From NCBI RefSeq assembly GCF_030653815.1, contig NZ_JAURYQ010000040.1:1-58642 (forward strand): a stretch of DNA of 58,642 bases, given 5' to 3'. Shown here piece by piece: positions 49,716 through 58,642 of the stretch (positions are counted from its first letter, which is position 1; each line of letters starts with the position of its first letter). Made by a program: the position numbers and the translations under genes. Below the pieces are notes generated by a model. That model was given only the letters and a program-made list of their open reading frames with translations. It searched no databases and was not told the origin of the DNA. Origin of the DNA: Rhodoferax sp. (GTDB lineage Bacteria > Pseudomonadota > Gammaproteobacteria > Burkholderiales > Burkholderiaceae_C).

Positions 49716-50900
49716 ATGTCTATTTTGTCGGTCAATGCGGGCTCGTCGAGCCTGAAGTTTTCGCTCTACCCGCTGGCGCAACACCAGGTGACGCCTCAGA
49801 TACTGTCAGGCAATATCGAGGGGCTTGAGCCGGGCGGTTCGCCTGAGATGCGCTGGACCTTTCAAGGTCAGAGTCACAGCCGCCAATTGAATCTGGGGAC
49901 CGATCAGGTCTTTGCCCAGGCCCTGTCGAGTTTGCGCGAACTGCTTGTGAGTCTGCCCGACACCCCTGCCATGCAGGCGGTGGCGCACCGGGTCGTGCAC
50001 GGTGGTGCGCAATACCGTGCCAGTGTGCTGGTCACTGACGTGGTGCTGGCCGACCTGACCCAACTGAATGCCCTGGCGCCACTGCACCAGCCGCACAACC
50101 TGGCCGGCGTCAGGGCCTTTGCCAAGGCGTTTCCTGACGTGCCTCAGGTGGCGTGTTTTGACACCGCCTTTCATGCCACCCTGCCCGAGCTGGATTACCG
50201 CTTTGCCTTGCCCGAGGCGCTGACCCAGCAGGGTCTGCGCCGTTACGGCTTTCACGGCCTGTCGTACCAGTATGTGATGGGTGCGCTGCTGGCGCACAGC
50301 CGCCGCGCCAAAGGCCGGGTGCTGATGGCCCACCTGGGCAACGGCGCCAGCCTGTGCGCCGCGCGCGAGGGCAAGAGCTGCGCCACCACCATGGGTTTTT
50401 CTGCGCTGGACGGTTTGATGATGGGCACGCGCACCGGCGCCCTTGACCCTGGTGTGCTGCTTTATTTGCTGGCACAGGGCTGGGATCATGACCGACTCCA
50501 AGCCTTGCTTTACAAGCAAAGCGGTCTGCTGGGGGTGTCGGGCATTTCGGCCGACATGCGCCGCCTGCGCGCTGACAGTTCAGCCAGCGCCAAGTTGGCC
50601 GTGAACATGTTCACCCACCGGGTACTGCGTGAAGGTGGTGCCTTGGTGGCCTGTTTGCAGGGGCTGGATGTGCTGGCCTTCAGTGGTGGCATTGGCGAGC
50701 ATGATGTCGCCTTGCGCCATGACCTTGGCCAGCAGCTGGCCTGGCTTGGGGTGGTGATCGATCCGGTGCTGAACCTGCAAGCCACCGGCGACCAGATCAT
50801 GGCCATCCACGGGCAAGCCAGTGCTGTTGAGGTGTGGGTGGTACCCACCGACGAAGGTGTGGTGGCAGCGCGCGAAGCCGCGCAACTGATCGCGGCCTGA
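49716..50900 (+). CDS. ackA: Acetate kinase
   Basis: 394 residues. ILSVNAGSSSLKFSL at the N-terminus, RRYGFHGLSYQYV, HLGNGASLCA and FSGGIGEHD are the acetate kinase signatures. Converts acetyl-phosphate and ADP to acetate and ATP. ATG at 49716 is chosen by homology; the upstream in-frame codons lie in the MaoC-Pta gene. Operon with the transacylase. Confidence 0.93.
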   Translation: MSILSVNAGSSSLKFSLYPLAQHQVTPQILSGNIEGLEPGGSPEMRWTFQGQSHSRQLNLGTDQVFAQALSSLRELLVSLPDTPAMQAVAHRVVHGGAQYRASVLVTDVVLADLTQLNALAPLHQPHNLAGVRAFAKAFPDVPQVACFDTAFHATLPELDYRFALPEALTQQGLRRYGFHGLSYQYVMGALLAHSRRAKGRVLMAHLGNGASLCAAREGKSCATTMGFSALDGLMMGTRTGALDPGVLLYLLAQGWDHDRLQALLYKQSGLLGVSGISADMRRLRADSSASAKLAVNMFTHRVLREGGALVACLQGLDVLAFSGGIGEHDVALRHDLGQQLAWLGVVIDPVLNLQATGDQIMAIHGQASAVEVWVVPTDEGVVAAREAAQLIAA

Positions 50901-50942
50901 GCCGGCTTGCCCGCCCGCGCCGGGCTTTGCGATACTCGGTGC

Positions 50943-51689
50943 ATGCAACTCCAAGATATTCTTTATTCCCAGGGCTTTGGCACCCGGCGTGTGTGTGCCG
51001 GTTTGATTCAGCAGGGTCTGGTTCAAGTCTATGAATCGGGTCCGTCAGAGGCCCCCGTCAAGTGCCTTCAGGCCGCCGCTGAATTTGCCGCCGAAGGCCT
51101 GCGCTTTCAGGTGCAGGGAGTGGACTGGCCGTATGCCGAGAAGGCCTACATCCTGCTGAACAAGCCGACGGCCACCGAGTGCTCACAAAAGCCGTCCACT
51201 TACCCCAGTATCTACACCTTGCTGCCTTCGCCGCTGCGGCTGCGGCCGCAAAAGGGCGCGGTGCAGGGCGTGCAGGCGGTCGGCCGGCTCGATCAGGACA
51301 CCACCGGTTTGTTGTTGCTCACCGACGACGGCAAGTTCATTCATCGCATGAGCTCACCGCGGCATCATGTGCCCAAGGTCTATGAGGTCACGGTCAAGCA
51401 CCCGCTCGATGCGCGCCAGGTCGACCAGTTGCTCGCTGGCGTGGTGCTTGACGATGACCCAAAACCGGTGCGTGCGGCAGCCTGCGAGGCGGTGTCCGAG
51501 TTCCATTTGCGCCTGACCCTGACCGAAGGCAAGTACCACCAGGTCAAACGCATGGTTGCTGCCGTCAGCAACCGGGTTGAGGCGCTGCACCGATCGCAAA
51601 TGGGCGGCCTGCGTTTGCCCGATGACCTGGCGCCAGGTCAGTGGCGCTGGCTCAGTGCGGCCGATCTGGCCAGCATTGCCGGCGGCTAA
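50943..51689 (+). CDS. RsuA-family pseudouridine synthase
   Basis: 248 residues. An S4-like N-terminus (QDILYSQGFGTRRVCAGL), then the catalytic motif GRLDQDTTGLLLLTDDG with Asp, and the late motif LTEGKYHQVKRM. This is the RsuA/RluE branch that modifies rRNA; it could be the 16S U516 enzyme. ATG at 50943 fits the homology; an upstream start is 12 codons earlier. Confidence 0.88.
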   Translation: MQLQDILYSQGFGTRRVCAGLIQQGLVQVYESGPSEAPVKCLQAAAEFAAEGLRFQVQGVDWPYAEKAYILLNKPTATECSQKPSTYPSIYTLLPSPLRLRPQKGAVQGVQAVGRLDQDTTGLLLLTDDGKFIHRMSSPRHHVPKVYEVTVKHPLDARQVDQLLAGVVLDDDPKPVRAAACEAVSEFHLRLTLTEGKYHQVKRMVAAVSNRVEALHRSQMGGLRLPDDLAPGQWRWLSAADLASIAGG

Positions 51690-51697
51690 GCTGCGTT

Positions 51698-52609
51698 ATG
51701 CTCACCAGCATGAGCTTGTTGTTTGATTCCTTTTGGCGTGCTTTGGCCTATGGTTTGAAGCCCAGGGTCGTCGCGCTGTCGTTTTTGCCGCTGCTGCTGA
51801 TGACGGGCCTGGCGCTCGGTCTGGGTTATTTTTACTGGGACGGTCTGCTGGCTGCCGTGCGGCTGTGGCTGGAGTCGTCAACCCTGATGGCCAGCCTGAC
51901 CGCCTGGATGCAAAGCTTTGGCATGGGTGATCTGAAGGCGGCATTGGCGCCGCTGATCGTGATTTTTGCGGTGACACCGCTCATCGTGGTGGTTTCGCTG
52001 ATGACGGTGGCGCTCATGATGACGCCGGCGCTGACTTCGCTGGTGGCGAAAAACCGATTTCCCTTGATGGAGCGCAAACGCGGGGGCTCCTTCCTGGCCA
52101 GTTTGTGGTGGTCGCTGGTGTCCACACTGTTGGCGCTGGTGGCACTGGTCGTGTCGGTGCCGCTATGGTTGATCCCGCCGCTGATTTTCATTTTGCCACC
52201 GCTGATTTGGGGTTGGCTGACCTACCGGGTCATGGCTTTCGATGCTTTGGCCGACCATGCCAGCGGCGAGGAGCGGCGAGAAATTTTTCGTCGCTACCGG
52301 ATCAGTCTGCTCGGCATTGGCCTGTTTTGCGGTTTTCTGGGCGCGGCCCCGAGCCTGATCTGGGCCTCGGGTGTCCTGCTGGTGGCGGCCTTCGTTGTGC
52401 TGGTGCCGCTGGCGATCTGGCTCTACACCATGGTGTTTGCTTTTGCCTCGCTGTGGTTTGCCCACTTTTGCCTGGCGGCGCTGCACTTGCTGCGTGAGGA
52501 ACGTGCCCGCGCCGCCGCCGCGCCCACGCCGCCGGATGCCTTGAATCTCGACTCTCTGACCCTGAACGATGCAAGCAAGCAAACCCAACCACCCCCAGCG
52601 CAGCCCTGA
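51698..52609 (+). CDS. EI24/CysZ-like integral membrane protein
   Basis: 303 residues with about six hydrophobic segments (LSFLPLLLMTGLALGLGYFY, LIVIFAVTPLIVVVSLMTVA, IPPLIFILPPLIWGW). It belongs to the EI24 domain family to which sulfate permease CysZ belongs, but it sits away from cysteine genes and the function is unknown. A second ATG at 51710 is an alternative. The gene ends 1 base before the CinA-like start. Confidence 0.75.
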   Translation: MLTSMSLLFDSFWRALAYGLKPRVVALSFLPLLLMTGLALGLGYFYWDGLLAAVRLWLESSTLMASLTAWMQSFGMGDLKAALAPLIVIFAVTPLIVVVSLMTVALMMTPALTSLVAKNRFPLMERKRGGSFLASLWWSLVSTLLALVALVVSVPLWLIPPLIFILPPLIWGWLTYRVMAFDALADHASGEERREIFRRYRISLLGIGLFCGFLGAAPSLIWASGVLLVAAFVVLVPLAIWLYTMVFAFASLWFAHFCLAALHLLREERARAAAAPTPPDALNLDSLTLNDASKQTQPPPAQP

Positions 52610-52610
52610 C

Positions 52611-53414
52611 ATGGTGCCCAATTTCGGCCTGATCGTGATTGGCGACGAAATCCTGTCGGGCAAACGCGCTGACAAACATTTGCCCAAAGTGATCGAGTTG
52701 CTCAAGGCGCGCGGCCTGAGCCTGGCCTATGCCGATTACGTGGGCGACGACCCGGACCGCATCACCGCCGCCTTGCAACGTGCTTTTGCATCCGGCGATG
52801 TGGTGTTCTCAACCGGTGGCATTGGTGCTACGCCCGATGATCACACGCGCCAGTGTGCGGCGCGCGCGCTGGCTGTGGACCTGTTGCTGCACCCGCAGGC
52901 CAAAGCCCTGATCGAGCAACGCATGCAGGAGGTTGCACTGGAACAAGGCAAGCCCTTTGACCCCAGCCAAGCCGACAACCTGCACCGCCTCAACATGGGC
53001 GTTTTTCCGCAGAGCGCAGAGATCATTCCCAACCCCTACAACAAGATTCCCGGTTTCACTTGTGGCCGGGTTCATTTCGTGCCCGGCTTTCCGGTGATGG
53101 CTTGGCCGATGATTGAGTGGGTACTGGACACCCATTACGCTGCTTTCTTTGCCAAGGACACCTGGCTTGAGCGTTCAGTGATCGTTTTTGGTGCAATGGA
53201 GGCCACCTTGACGCCGCTGATGGAGACCATCGAACGCGACTTCAGCGGCATCAAGGTATTCAGCCTGCCCAGTGTGGACCACCCGGAGTTCGGGCGTCAT
53301 ATCGAGTTGGGTGTCAAGGGTGCGCCTGAGGCCGTGGCCGCTGCGTTTGCCGCGCTACGTGACGGCCTGACACCATTTCAGGTCAAGTTGGGCCCTGAAA
53401 TGGTGCGTTCCTAG
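52611..53414 (+). CDS. CinA N-terminal (molybdopterin-binding fold) family protein
   Basis: 267 residues with a MoaB/Mog-like MoCF domain (LIVIGDEILSGKRADKHL, STGGIGATPDDHT). It covers the N-terminal half of CinA; the C-terminal amidohydrolase half is missing. Homologues are called competence/damage-inducible proteins, probably pyrophosphatases, but the role is unsettled. ATG at 52611 is preferred; an upstream one at 52569 lies within the end of the EI24 gene. Confidence 0.85.
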   Translation: MVPNFGLIVIGDEILSGKRADKHLPKVIELLKARGLSLAYADYVGDDPDRITAALQRAFASGDVVFSTGGIGATPDDHTRQCAARALAVDLLLHPQAKALIEQRMQEVALEQGKPFDPSQADNLHRLNMGVFPQSAEIIPNPYNKIPGFTCGRVHFVPGFPVMAWPMIEWVLDTHYAAFFAKDTWLERSVIVFGAMEATLTPLMETIERDFSGIKVFSLPSVDHPEFGRHIELGVKGAPEAVAAAFAALRDGLTPFQVKLGPEMVRS

Positions 53415-53426
53415 GATTTTAAATCA

Positions 53427-53471
53427 GCGCTCGTCTCGAATGCATTATTTTGGTGCATCCGAGGCGAGCGC
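53427..53471. promoter_or_regulatory. NtrC-type enhancer at the tip of a 45-bp dyad upstream of glnA
   Basis: TGCATTATTTTGGTGCA (53441-53457) closely matches the NtrC box known from enteric glnA enhancers. It is centred in a larger imperfect palindrome (53427-53471) with outer arms GCGCTCG/CGAGCGC. It lies about 130 bases upstream of the sigma54 -24 element, a normal enhancer distance. The hairpin may also end transcription of the upstream CinA-like gene, whose stop is 12 bases before it. Confidence 0.75.
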
Positions 53472-53584
53472 AGCGCAAGCCCCAGCAGCTTAATTCGCCG
53501 CCTGCGCAGGTCGCTTTATTTGAAAATGCCGAAACACAAGGCAAAATACGACCCATGACGGATCCAGTCAAAAGTTGACAGGTC

Positions 53585-53600
53585 TGGCACAAAACCTGCA
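53585..53600 (+). promoter_or_regulatory. Sigma54 (-24/-12) promoter of glnA
   Basis: TGGCACAAAACCTGCA has GG at 53586-53587 and GC at 53598-53599 with ten bases between, differing from the consensus TGGCACG-N4-TTGCA at two positions. The start site should be near 53611, with a leader of about 38 bases before glnA. Confidence 0.82.
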
Positions 53601-53648
53601 TTCCCAGTCCCAAATCCCTTTTAACAACCGTTCCTTTTGGAGTAACTC

Positions 53649-55064
53649 ATGGCCAAGACCGTCCCAGACGTGATGAAGATGGTGAAAGACAACGAAGTCA
53701 AGTTCGTTGACTTCCGTTTCACCGATACCCGTGGTAAAGAGCAGCACGTGACCGTGCCTGTGTCCCACTTTGACGAAGACAAGTTTGTGTCTGGTCACGC
53801 GTTTGACGGCTCATCCGTGGCTGGTTGGAAAGGCATTGAGGCCTCGGACATGCAACTCATGCCCGACCCCAATACCGCCAACATCGACCCGTTCTTTGAA
53901 GAGACCACCCTTTTCATGAGCTGCGACGTGATTGAACCCACTGACGGCAAAGGCTACGAGCGCGACCCCCGCTCGGTGGCACACCGCGCTGAGGCTTACT
54001 TGAAAGCCTCCGGCATGGGTGACACGGCCTACTTCGGTCCCGAGCCGGAATTTTTCTTGTTTGACGATGTGCGCTGGAACACCGACATGTCCGGCACCTT
54101 CTTCAAAATCGACGACTACGAGGCACCCTGGAATTCCGGTAAAAAAATCGAAGGCGGCAACCGTGGCCACCGTCCCACCACCAAAGGTGGTTATTTCCCA
54201 GTGCCTCCGGTGGACAGCACCCAAGACATGCGGTCTGAGATGTCCCTGATTCTTGAATCCCTGGGCATCCCGGTTGAAGTGCACCACCACGAAGTGGCAG
54301 CCCCTGGCCAATGCGAATTGGGTACCAAGTTCAGCACGCTGGTACAGCGCGCCGACTGGACCCAGGTCTTGAAGTACGTGGTACAAAACGTGGCCAATGC
54401 CTATGGCAAAACAGCCACCTTCATGCCCAAGCCCATCGTGGGTGACAACGGTTCCGGTATGCACGTGCACCAGTCGATCTGGAAAGACGGCAAAAACCTG
54501 TTTGCCGGCGACGGCTATGCCGGTCTGAGCGACTTTGCCCTGTACTACATTGGCGGCATCATCAAGCACGCCCGCGCCCTGAACGCCATCACCAACCCTG
54601 GCACCAACAGCTACAAGCGCCTGGTGCCCGGTTTTGAAGCCCCTGTGAAGCTGGCTTACTCTGCCAAGAACCGCTCGGCTTCGATCCGTATTCCCTATGT
54701 GGCCAACCCCAAGGGTCGCCGCATCGAGGCACGCTTCCCCGATCCGCTGATGAACCCTTACCTGGGCTTCTCTGCGCTGATGATGGCCGGCCTGGACGGT
54801 GTGGAAAACAAGATCCACCCTGGCGAAGCCGCCACCAAGGACCTGTACCACCTGCCACCCGAAGAAAACGCATTGATCCCGACCGTGTGCCACAGCCTGG
54901 ACCAGGCGCTGGAGTGCCTGGATGCAGACCGCGCCTTCCTGACCAAGGGTGGCGTGTTCACCGACGGCTTGCTGGACGCCTACATCGAGCTCAAGATGGG
55001 CGAAGTCACGCGCTTGCGCATGGCCACTCACCCGATTGAATTTGACATGTATTACTCGCTGTAA
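53649..55064 (+). CDS. glnA: Glutamine synthetase, type I
   Basis: 471 residues, typical GSI-beta length. [27 protein letters not shown], the ATP/metal-site [20 protein letters not shown] split, and the adenylylation site Tyr400 in [10 protein letters not shown]. Assimilates ammonium to glutamine. TTGGAG lies 8 bases before the ATG. The sigma54 promoter and NtrC site upstream, and ntrBC downstream, show nitrogen control. Confidence 0.97.
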   Translation: MAKTVPDVMKMVKDNEVKFVDFRFTDTRGKEQHVTVPVSHFDEDKFVSGHAFDGSSVAGWKGIEASDMQLMPDPNTANIDPFFEETTLFMSCDVIEPTDGKGYERDPRSVAHRAEAYLKASGMGDTAYFGPEPEFFLFDDVRWNTDMSGTFFKIDDYEAPWNSGKKIEGGNRGHRPTTKGGYFPVPPVDSTQDMRSEMSLILESLGIPVEVHHHEVAAPGQCELGTKFSTLVQRADWTQVLKYVVQNVANAYGKTATFMPKPIVGDNGSGMHVHQSIWKDGKNLFAGDGYAGLSDFALYYIGGIIKHARALNAITNPGTNSYKRLVPGFEAPVKLAYSAKNRSASIRIPYVANPKGRRIEARFPDPLMNPYLGFSALMMAGLDGVENKIHPGEAATKDLYHLPPEENALIPTVCHSLDQALECLDADRAFLTKGGVFTDGLLDAYIELKMGEVTRLRMATHPIEFDMYYSL

Positions 55065-55101
55065 ACAGCGGCAACGGGTTGTGCTGGACAACCCTGGGGT
55101 T

Positions 55102-55133
55102 AAAAAAGGGGACGGCTCAGGCCGTCCTTTTTT
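55102..55133 (+). terminator. Terminator after glnA
   Basis: Stem GGACGGC / GCCGTCC with a TCAG loop, flanked by an A run and TTTTTT. It should end most glnA transcripts, so ntrBC may be expressed from a separate or read-through message. Confidence 0.92.
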
Positions 55134-55208
55134 ATTGTGGGAAACTCACAACCCATATCGTGGCGCAACTTGCCATGCCGTTGCTGATGCGAGAGGGCTT
55201 GAACTTTT

Positions 55209-55703
55209 ATGACACGAATCACTTGGACGGGCGTGCTGTTGTTGCTGCTGTGCTCTCATGCACAGGCGCAGGACCGTATCTATCGTTGCGGCAACGCCTA
55301 TACCAATGCGGTGACCGAGGCGCAGGCTAAAAATTGCAAGCTGGTGGAGGGCGCCAACGTGACGGTGGTGCAGGGCACGCGTCCGGCCCAGAAGGCAGCA
55401 CCCGCGCAGGCCAGTCCGGCCAGTGCTGGCCCGCGTGTGAATACGCAGGAACAACAGTCGCGTGACTCAGATGCCCGCCTGATTTTGCAGGCTGAGCTGA
55501 AGAAAGCGGAGGCGCGTCAGGCCGAGTTGCTCAAGGAGTACAACAACGGCGAGCCAGACAAGATTGGCGGGGAGGCGCGCAACCATCAGCGTTACCTCGA
55601 CCGGGTCGCCGAGCTCAAAGCCCAACTGGCGCGTAATGAAAGCGACATGGCAGGAATTCGTCGCGAGCTTGGTCGCCTGCCTGCCAGTCCGGCGGCGCGT
55701 TAG
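55209..55703 (+). CDS. Uncharacterised periplasmic protein between glnA and ntrB
   Basis: 164 residues with a signal peptide (VLLLLLCSHAQA) and a mature part with two Cys (DRIYRCGNAYTN, then NCKLVEG), resembling a DUF4124-like pattern. An Ala/Pro-rich stretch (about 60-80) is followed by a coiled coil (about 90-160, EAKKAEARQAELLKEY type). Function unknown. It stands between the glnA terminator and ntrB on the same strand, a position where such proteins are seen in related genomes, but a nitrogen role is not shown. Confidence 0.75.
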   Translation: MTRITWTGVLLLLLCSHAQAQDRIYRCGNAYTNAVTEAQAKNCKLVEGANVTVVQGTRPAQKAAPAQASPASAGPRVNTQEQQSRDSDARLILQAELKKAEARQAELLKEYNNGEPDKIGGEARNHQRYLDRVAELKAQLARNESDMAGIRRELGRLPASPAAR

Positions 55704-55715
55704 CCATCACCAGGG

Positions 55716-56816
55716 TTGACCTTGAAGCTGGCTTTTCCCAAATACCGGGCGGCGCCGGGTCACACGGTGACCCAGCGTTTCGGTGCCTTCGATTTATTGG
55801 CCACGCTGGTGGCCGTGGTGCAAAGTGACGGCACCGTCATGTTTGCCAATGCCGCCCTGGAAGATGCGCTGGGTATTTCCAGGCGCACCATTGTGGGTTC
55901 GCACTTGCCTGACTCCTTTACCGAGCCCGCCCACCTTCAAACGGCGCTGCAGGGCGCGGGCAGCAACGAGTTTGCCGCGCTGCGCTACGACGCCAAGTTG
56001 CTGCGCGTGGGGCGTGAGCTGTTGCCGGTGCATGTGATCGTGACGCAAACCGAAAGCGCTGACATCATCGTTGAGCTACTGCCGCTGGAGCAGCAGGCGC
56101 GTCAGGACCGTGAAGAGCGCTTGGCCGAGCAGGCGCAGGCCAACAAGGAACTGATTCGCAATCTGGCCCATGAAATCAAGAACCCGTTGGGTGGCATTCG
56201 TGGTGCCGCGCAGTTGCTGGAACTGGAACTGGATCAGCCTGAACTGTCTGAATACACCCAGGTCATCATCCATGAAGCGGATCGCCTGCAGTCGCTGGTG
56301 GACCGTTTGCTGGCACCCCACCGCCGGCCCCATGTGGTTGGCGATGTCAATATCCATGAAGTCTGCGAGCGGGTGCGTTCGCTGATTTTGGCGGAGTTTC
56401 CCAGGGGTCTGGAGGTGGTGCGCGACTACGACACCTCGATCCCCGAGTTCAGGGGCGACCGCGAGCAACTCATCCAGGCCCTCATCAACATCGCCCACAA
56501 CGCGGCCCAAGCGCTGGTTGATCGCATCAGCCAGGGTGATGCGCAGATCATTTTTCGCACCCGGGTGGCGCGCCAAAGCACTTTCGGCAAACAACGCTAC
56601 CGGTTGGCATTGGAATTGCATGTGATTGACAACGGGCCTGGCGTGCCAGACTCGATCAAAGACCGTATTTTTTACCCGCTGGTGTCGGGGCGGGAGGGCG
56701 GCTCGGGGCTGGGCCTGACATTGGCGCAAACCTTTGTCCAGCAGCACCATGGTCTGATCGAGTGTGACAGTGTGCCAGGCGCGACGGATTTCAAGATTCT
56801 GATTCCTCTGCCCTGA
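55716..56816 (+). CDS. ntrB: Nitrogen regulation sensor histidine kinase NtrB
   Basis: About 366 residues, cytosolic. PAS domain (about 28-130), HisKA with RNLAHEIKNPLGGIRGAAQL, then HATPase_c with NIAHNAAQAL, DNGPGVPDSIKDRIF and GGSGLGLTLAQTF. It controls NtrC phosphorylation with PII input. The start is TTG at 55716; no in-frame ATG upstream of the PAS domain exists, and a GTG at 55767 is the other option. Followed by ntrC after 80 bases. Confidence 0.9.
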   Translation: MTLKLAFPKYRAAPGHTVTQRFGAFDLLATLVAVVQSDGTVMFANAALEDALGISRRTIVGSHLPDSFTEPAHLQTALQGAGSNEFAALRYDAKLLRVGRELLPVHVIVTQTESADIIVELLPLEQQARQDREERLAEQAQANKELIRNLAHEIKNPLGGIRGAAQLLELELDQPELSEYTQVIIHEADRLQSLVDRLLAPHRRPHVVGDVNIHEVCERVRSLILAEFPRGLEVVRDYDTSIPEFRGDREQLIQALINIAHNAAQALVDRISQGDAQIIFRTRVARQSTFGKQRYRLALELHVIDNGPGVPDSIKDRIFYPLVSGREGGSGLGLTLAQTFVQQHHGLIECDSVPGATDFKILIPLP

Positions 56817-56896
56817 TCAAAAGGGGGTTGCAGCGCACCGCAAGGTGACTGCAGGCGATTGTGGCGAGGGTCCAACCTATAAGGCAAGACAACGTA

Positions 56897-58393
56897 ATGA
56901 AGCCCATTTGGATCGTAGACGATGACCAGTCCATTCGCTTCGTACTGGAGAAAGCGCTGCTGCGCGAGCAATTGCCGAGTCGCAGTTTTACCAATGCGCG
57001 CGATGTGATTGCCGCGCTTGAGGAAGACAAGGCGCCGCAGGTGCTGGTCAGTGACATCCGCATGCCGGGTGGCTCGGGGCTGGATCTGCTCGACAAGGTC
57101 AAGGCCAAATACCCGGGCTTGCCGGTGATCATCATGACTGCCTACTCGGACCTTGACAGTGCGGTGTCGGCCTTTCAGGGGGGCGCCTTCGAGTACCTGC
57201 CCAAACCGTTTGACTTGTCCAAGGCGGTGGAGCTGATTCGCCGCGCGGTCGAAGAAAGCCAGCGCGAAGAAGTCGCGGACGAGGCCCTGACCGAGGCGCC
57301 CGAAATGCTGGGTCAGGCGCCCGCCATGCAGGACGTGTTTCGGGCCATTGGCCGCCTGAGCCAAAGCAATGTCACCGTCATGATCACCGGCGAGTCGGGT
57401 TCGGGCAAGGAACTGGTGGCGCGTGCGCTGCACAAGCACTCACCGCGCGCCAATGGCCCGTTTGTGGCCATCAACACCGCCGCCATCCCCAAAGACCTGC
57501 TGGAGTCCGAGCTCTTCGGTCATGAACGCGGTGCCTTCACCGGCGCCCAAACCATGCGCCGTGGTCGCTTCGAGCAGGCCGATGGCGGTACCTTGTTCCT
57601 GGATGAAATTGGCGACATGCCGTTTGACCTGCAGACCAGGCTGTTGCGCGTGCTGTCAGACGGCCATTTTTACCGGGTGGGTGGCCACAGCGCCGTCAAG
57701 ACCAACGTGCGCGTGATTGCCGCCACGCACCAGAACCTGGAGCAGCGCGTCAAGGAAGGTGTGTTTCGCGAGGACCTGTTTCACCGTCTGAACGTCATTC
57801 GCCTGCGCCTGCCAGCGCTGCGTGAGCGGCGTGAGGACATTCCCATGCTCACGCGCCATTTTCTGCAGCAAAGCGCACGCCAGCTGGGGGTCGAACCCAA
57901 GCGCATCTCTGAGGCGGCGCTGGCCTGGATCGGGCAATTTGCCTTTCCGGGTAACGTGCGCCAGCTGGAAAACATGTGCCACTGGCTCACCGTGATGGCC
58001 CCGGCACAGGTGATCGAACCCAAAGACCTGCCGCCTGAAGTGGCTGTCACGGAGTTGCCACTGACGTCACCGGTTCTGGCCGCGCCCAGCGCTGAACCGG
58101 CCGTTTTGGTGCAGGCGTCGATGGAGGTGGCAGCGCCGCCCACAGGGCCCGATGCACCCGCAGTGCACCCGGCCTTTGACGGGGGCTGGGAGCAAGGGCT
58201 GGAGGCCGAGGCCCGCACGCTGCTGTCCACCGATCGCAGCGACGTCTGGGACACCCTGACAGCCCGTTTCGAGTCGCGCCTGATTCAGGCCGCCCTGGCC
58301 GCCACCCGCGGCCGGCGCATCGATGCGGCGCAAAAGCTGGGCATTGGCCGCAACACCATCACCCGAAAAATCCAGGAGTTGGACCTGGAGTAA
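56897..58393 (+). CDS. ntrC: Nitrogen regulation response regulator NtrC
   Basis: 498 residues. Receiver (1-120) with Asp53 in [14 protein letters not shown]+ domain with Walker A GESGSGKE, sigma54 loop GAFTGA and Walker [11 protein letters not shown]-terminal Fis helix-turn-helix [20 protein letters not shown]. An Ala/Pro-rich linker of about 50 residues (about 385-435) separates the AAA+ and DNA-binding parts. It should activate the glnA sigma54 promoter through the upstream box. ATG at 56897 is chosen by homology. Confidence 0.95.
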   Translation: MKPIWIVDDDQSIRFVLEKALLREQLPSRSFTNARDVIAALEEDKAPQVLVSDIRMPGGSGLDLLDKVKAKYPGLPVIIMTAYSDLDSAVSAFQGGAFEYLPKPFDLSKAVELIRRAVEESQREEVADEALTEAPEMLGQAPAMQDVFRAIGRLSQSNVTVMITGESGSGKELVARALHKHSPRANGPFVAINTAAIPKDLLESELFGHERGAFTGAQTMRRGRFEQADGGTLFLDEIGDMPFDLQTRLLRVLSDGHFYRVGGHSAVKTNVRVIAATHQNLEQRVKEGVFREDLFHRLNVIRLRLPALRERREDIPMLTRHFLQQSARQLGVEPKRISEAALAWIGQFAFPGNVRQLENMCHWLTVMAPAQVIEPKDLPPEVAVTELPLTSPVLAAPSAEPAVLVQASMEVAAPPTGPDAPAVHPAFDGGWEQGLEAEARTLLSTDRSDVWDTLTARFESRLIQAALAATRGRRIDAAQKLGIGRNTITRKIQELDLE

Positions 58394-58501
58394 AGCCCGG
58401 GGTAGCGGGTGGCTTCCGCCGTGCTGACGGACGGGCGCCAGCTTGGTTTTTTGCATATGCTATGGGCTCTGTACCTTAGGTGAACACCACTGAATTCGTT
58501 C

Positions 58502-58642
58502 ATGCCCACTCCACCACCGCCGCCCCATCGAGCGGCCGCATTCGGTTCACTGGATGTGGCAACGCCAGAGCTCATCCGTTCGGTGGTGGACAACGTCCCA
58601 ACCCTGATCGCGTACTTTGATGACCAACTGGTCTGCAGATAC
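58502..58642 (+). CDS. PAS-domain protein (3' end beyond the window)
   Basis: 47 residues are visible from ATG at 58502: a Pro-rich start then ELIRSVVDNVPTLIAYFDDQ and LVCRY, the typical opening of a PAS domain. The rest, likely an output domain such as a kinase or diguanylate cyclase, is outside. The start could lie elsewhere, as no strong ribosome binding site is seen. Confidence 0.6.
   Translation, partial: MPTPPPPPHRAAAFGSLDVATPELIRSVVDNVPTLIAYFDDQLVCRY

Noticed and set aside
53501..53510. CCTGCGCAGG palindrome as a second NtrC site before glnA
   Set aside because: It does not resemble the TGCAC...GTGCA pattern and is a short GC palindrome likely by chance.
58420..58460. Possible terminator after ntrC
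   Set aside because: A T run is present but only a four-base stem can be drawn, too weak to call.

Overview
The window is about 62 percent GC and gene-dense, and it reads as a chromosomal segment of a betaproteobacterium, most likely Comamonadaceae (Rhodoferax-like). Supporting signs are the gyrA-serC-pheA-tyrA-aroA-cmk-rpsA-ihfB-lapAB-hldED order typical of Burkholderiales, an AroA-Cmk fusion, a MaoC-Pta plus AckA pair, several TRAP and ABC uptake systems, and glnA followed by ntrBC. The genus is inferred from gene content; no rRNA or tRNA was found to anchor it.

Layout. 1-2118 (-): E1 beta (cut by the left edge) and E1 alpha of a branched-chain 2-oxoacid dehydrogenase. 2377-6200: a Tat-exported dienelactone hydrolase-like protein, a rhodanese, a DMT exporter and a Rieske oxygenase. 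6722-9818 (+): xseB-ispA-dxs (isoprenoid precursors). 9960-13601: a TRAP transporter whose receptor gene converges on the membrane-subunit genes. 13598-17149: a ModE-like regulator divergent from a tungstate ABC transporter (tupBCA). 17167-18931: azlCD and a LOG-family protein. 18970-22649 (-): molybdate transporter modABC behind a GAF/Fis regulator.

22729-32450 is the most interesting stretch. A membrane histidine kinase and a sigma54-type response regulator sit directly upstream of a sigma54 (-24/-12) promoter that drives a multiheme c-type cytochrome lipoprotein. Next comes an operon resembling the aorABCD genes of tungsten-dependent aldehyde oxidoreductase (polyferredoxin, W-pterin subunit, FAD subunit, MoaD-like protein), ending in an unrecognised small protein. 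Together with tupBCA and modABC this makes a regional tungsten/molybdenum theme: metal import, metal-sensing regulation and a W-enzyme within about 18 kb.

32549-46686 (-) is housekeeping: crcB, comEA, LPS heptose genes, lapAB, ihfB, rpsA, aromatic amino acid and serine synthesis, gyrA. 46938-53414 (+): an OmpA-family protein, an unknown protein, MaoC-Pta and acetate kinase, a pseudouridine synthase, an EI24 membrane protein and a CinA-like protein. An inverted repeat of the form CTAGGG-N4-CCCTAG lies upstream of both the aor operon and the Pta-AckA group, which hints at shared control of aldehyde/acetate metabolism. 53649-58393 (+): glnA with an NtrC-type enhancer and a sigma54 promoter, a small periplasmic protein, ntrB and ntrC. 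A PAS-domain gene runs off the right edge.

No mobile elements, CRISPR arrays, rRNA or tRNA genes were recognised. The only gene-free stretch over 300 bases is 6201-6721.
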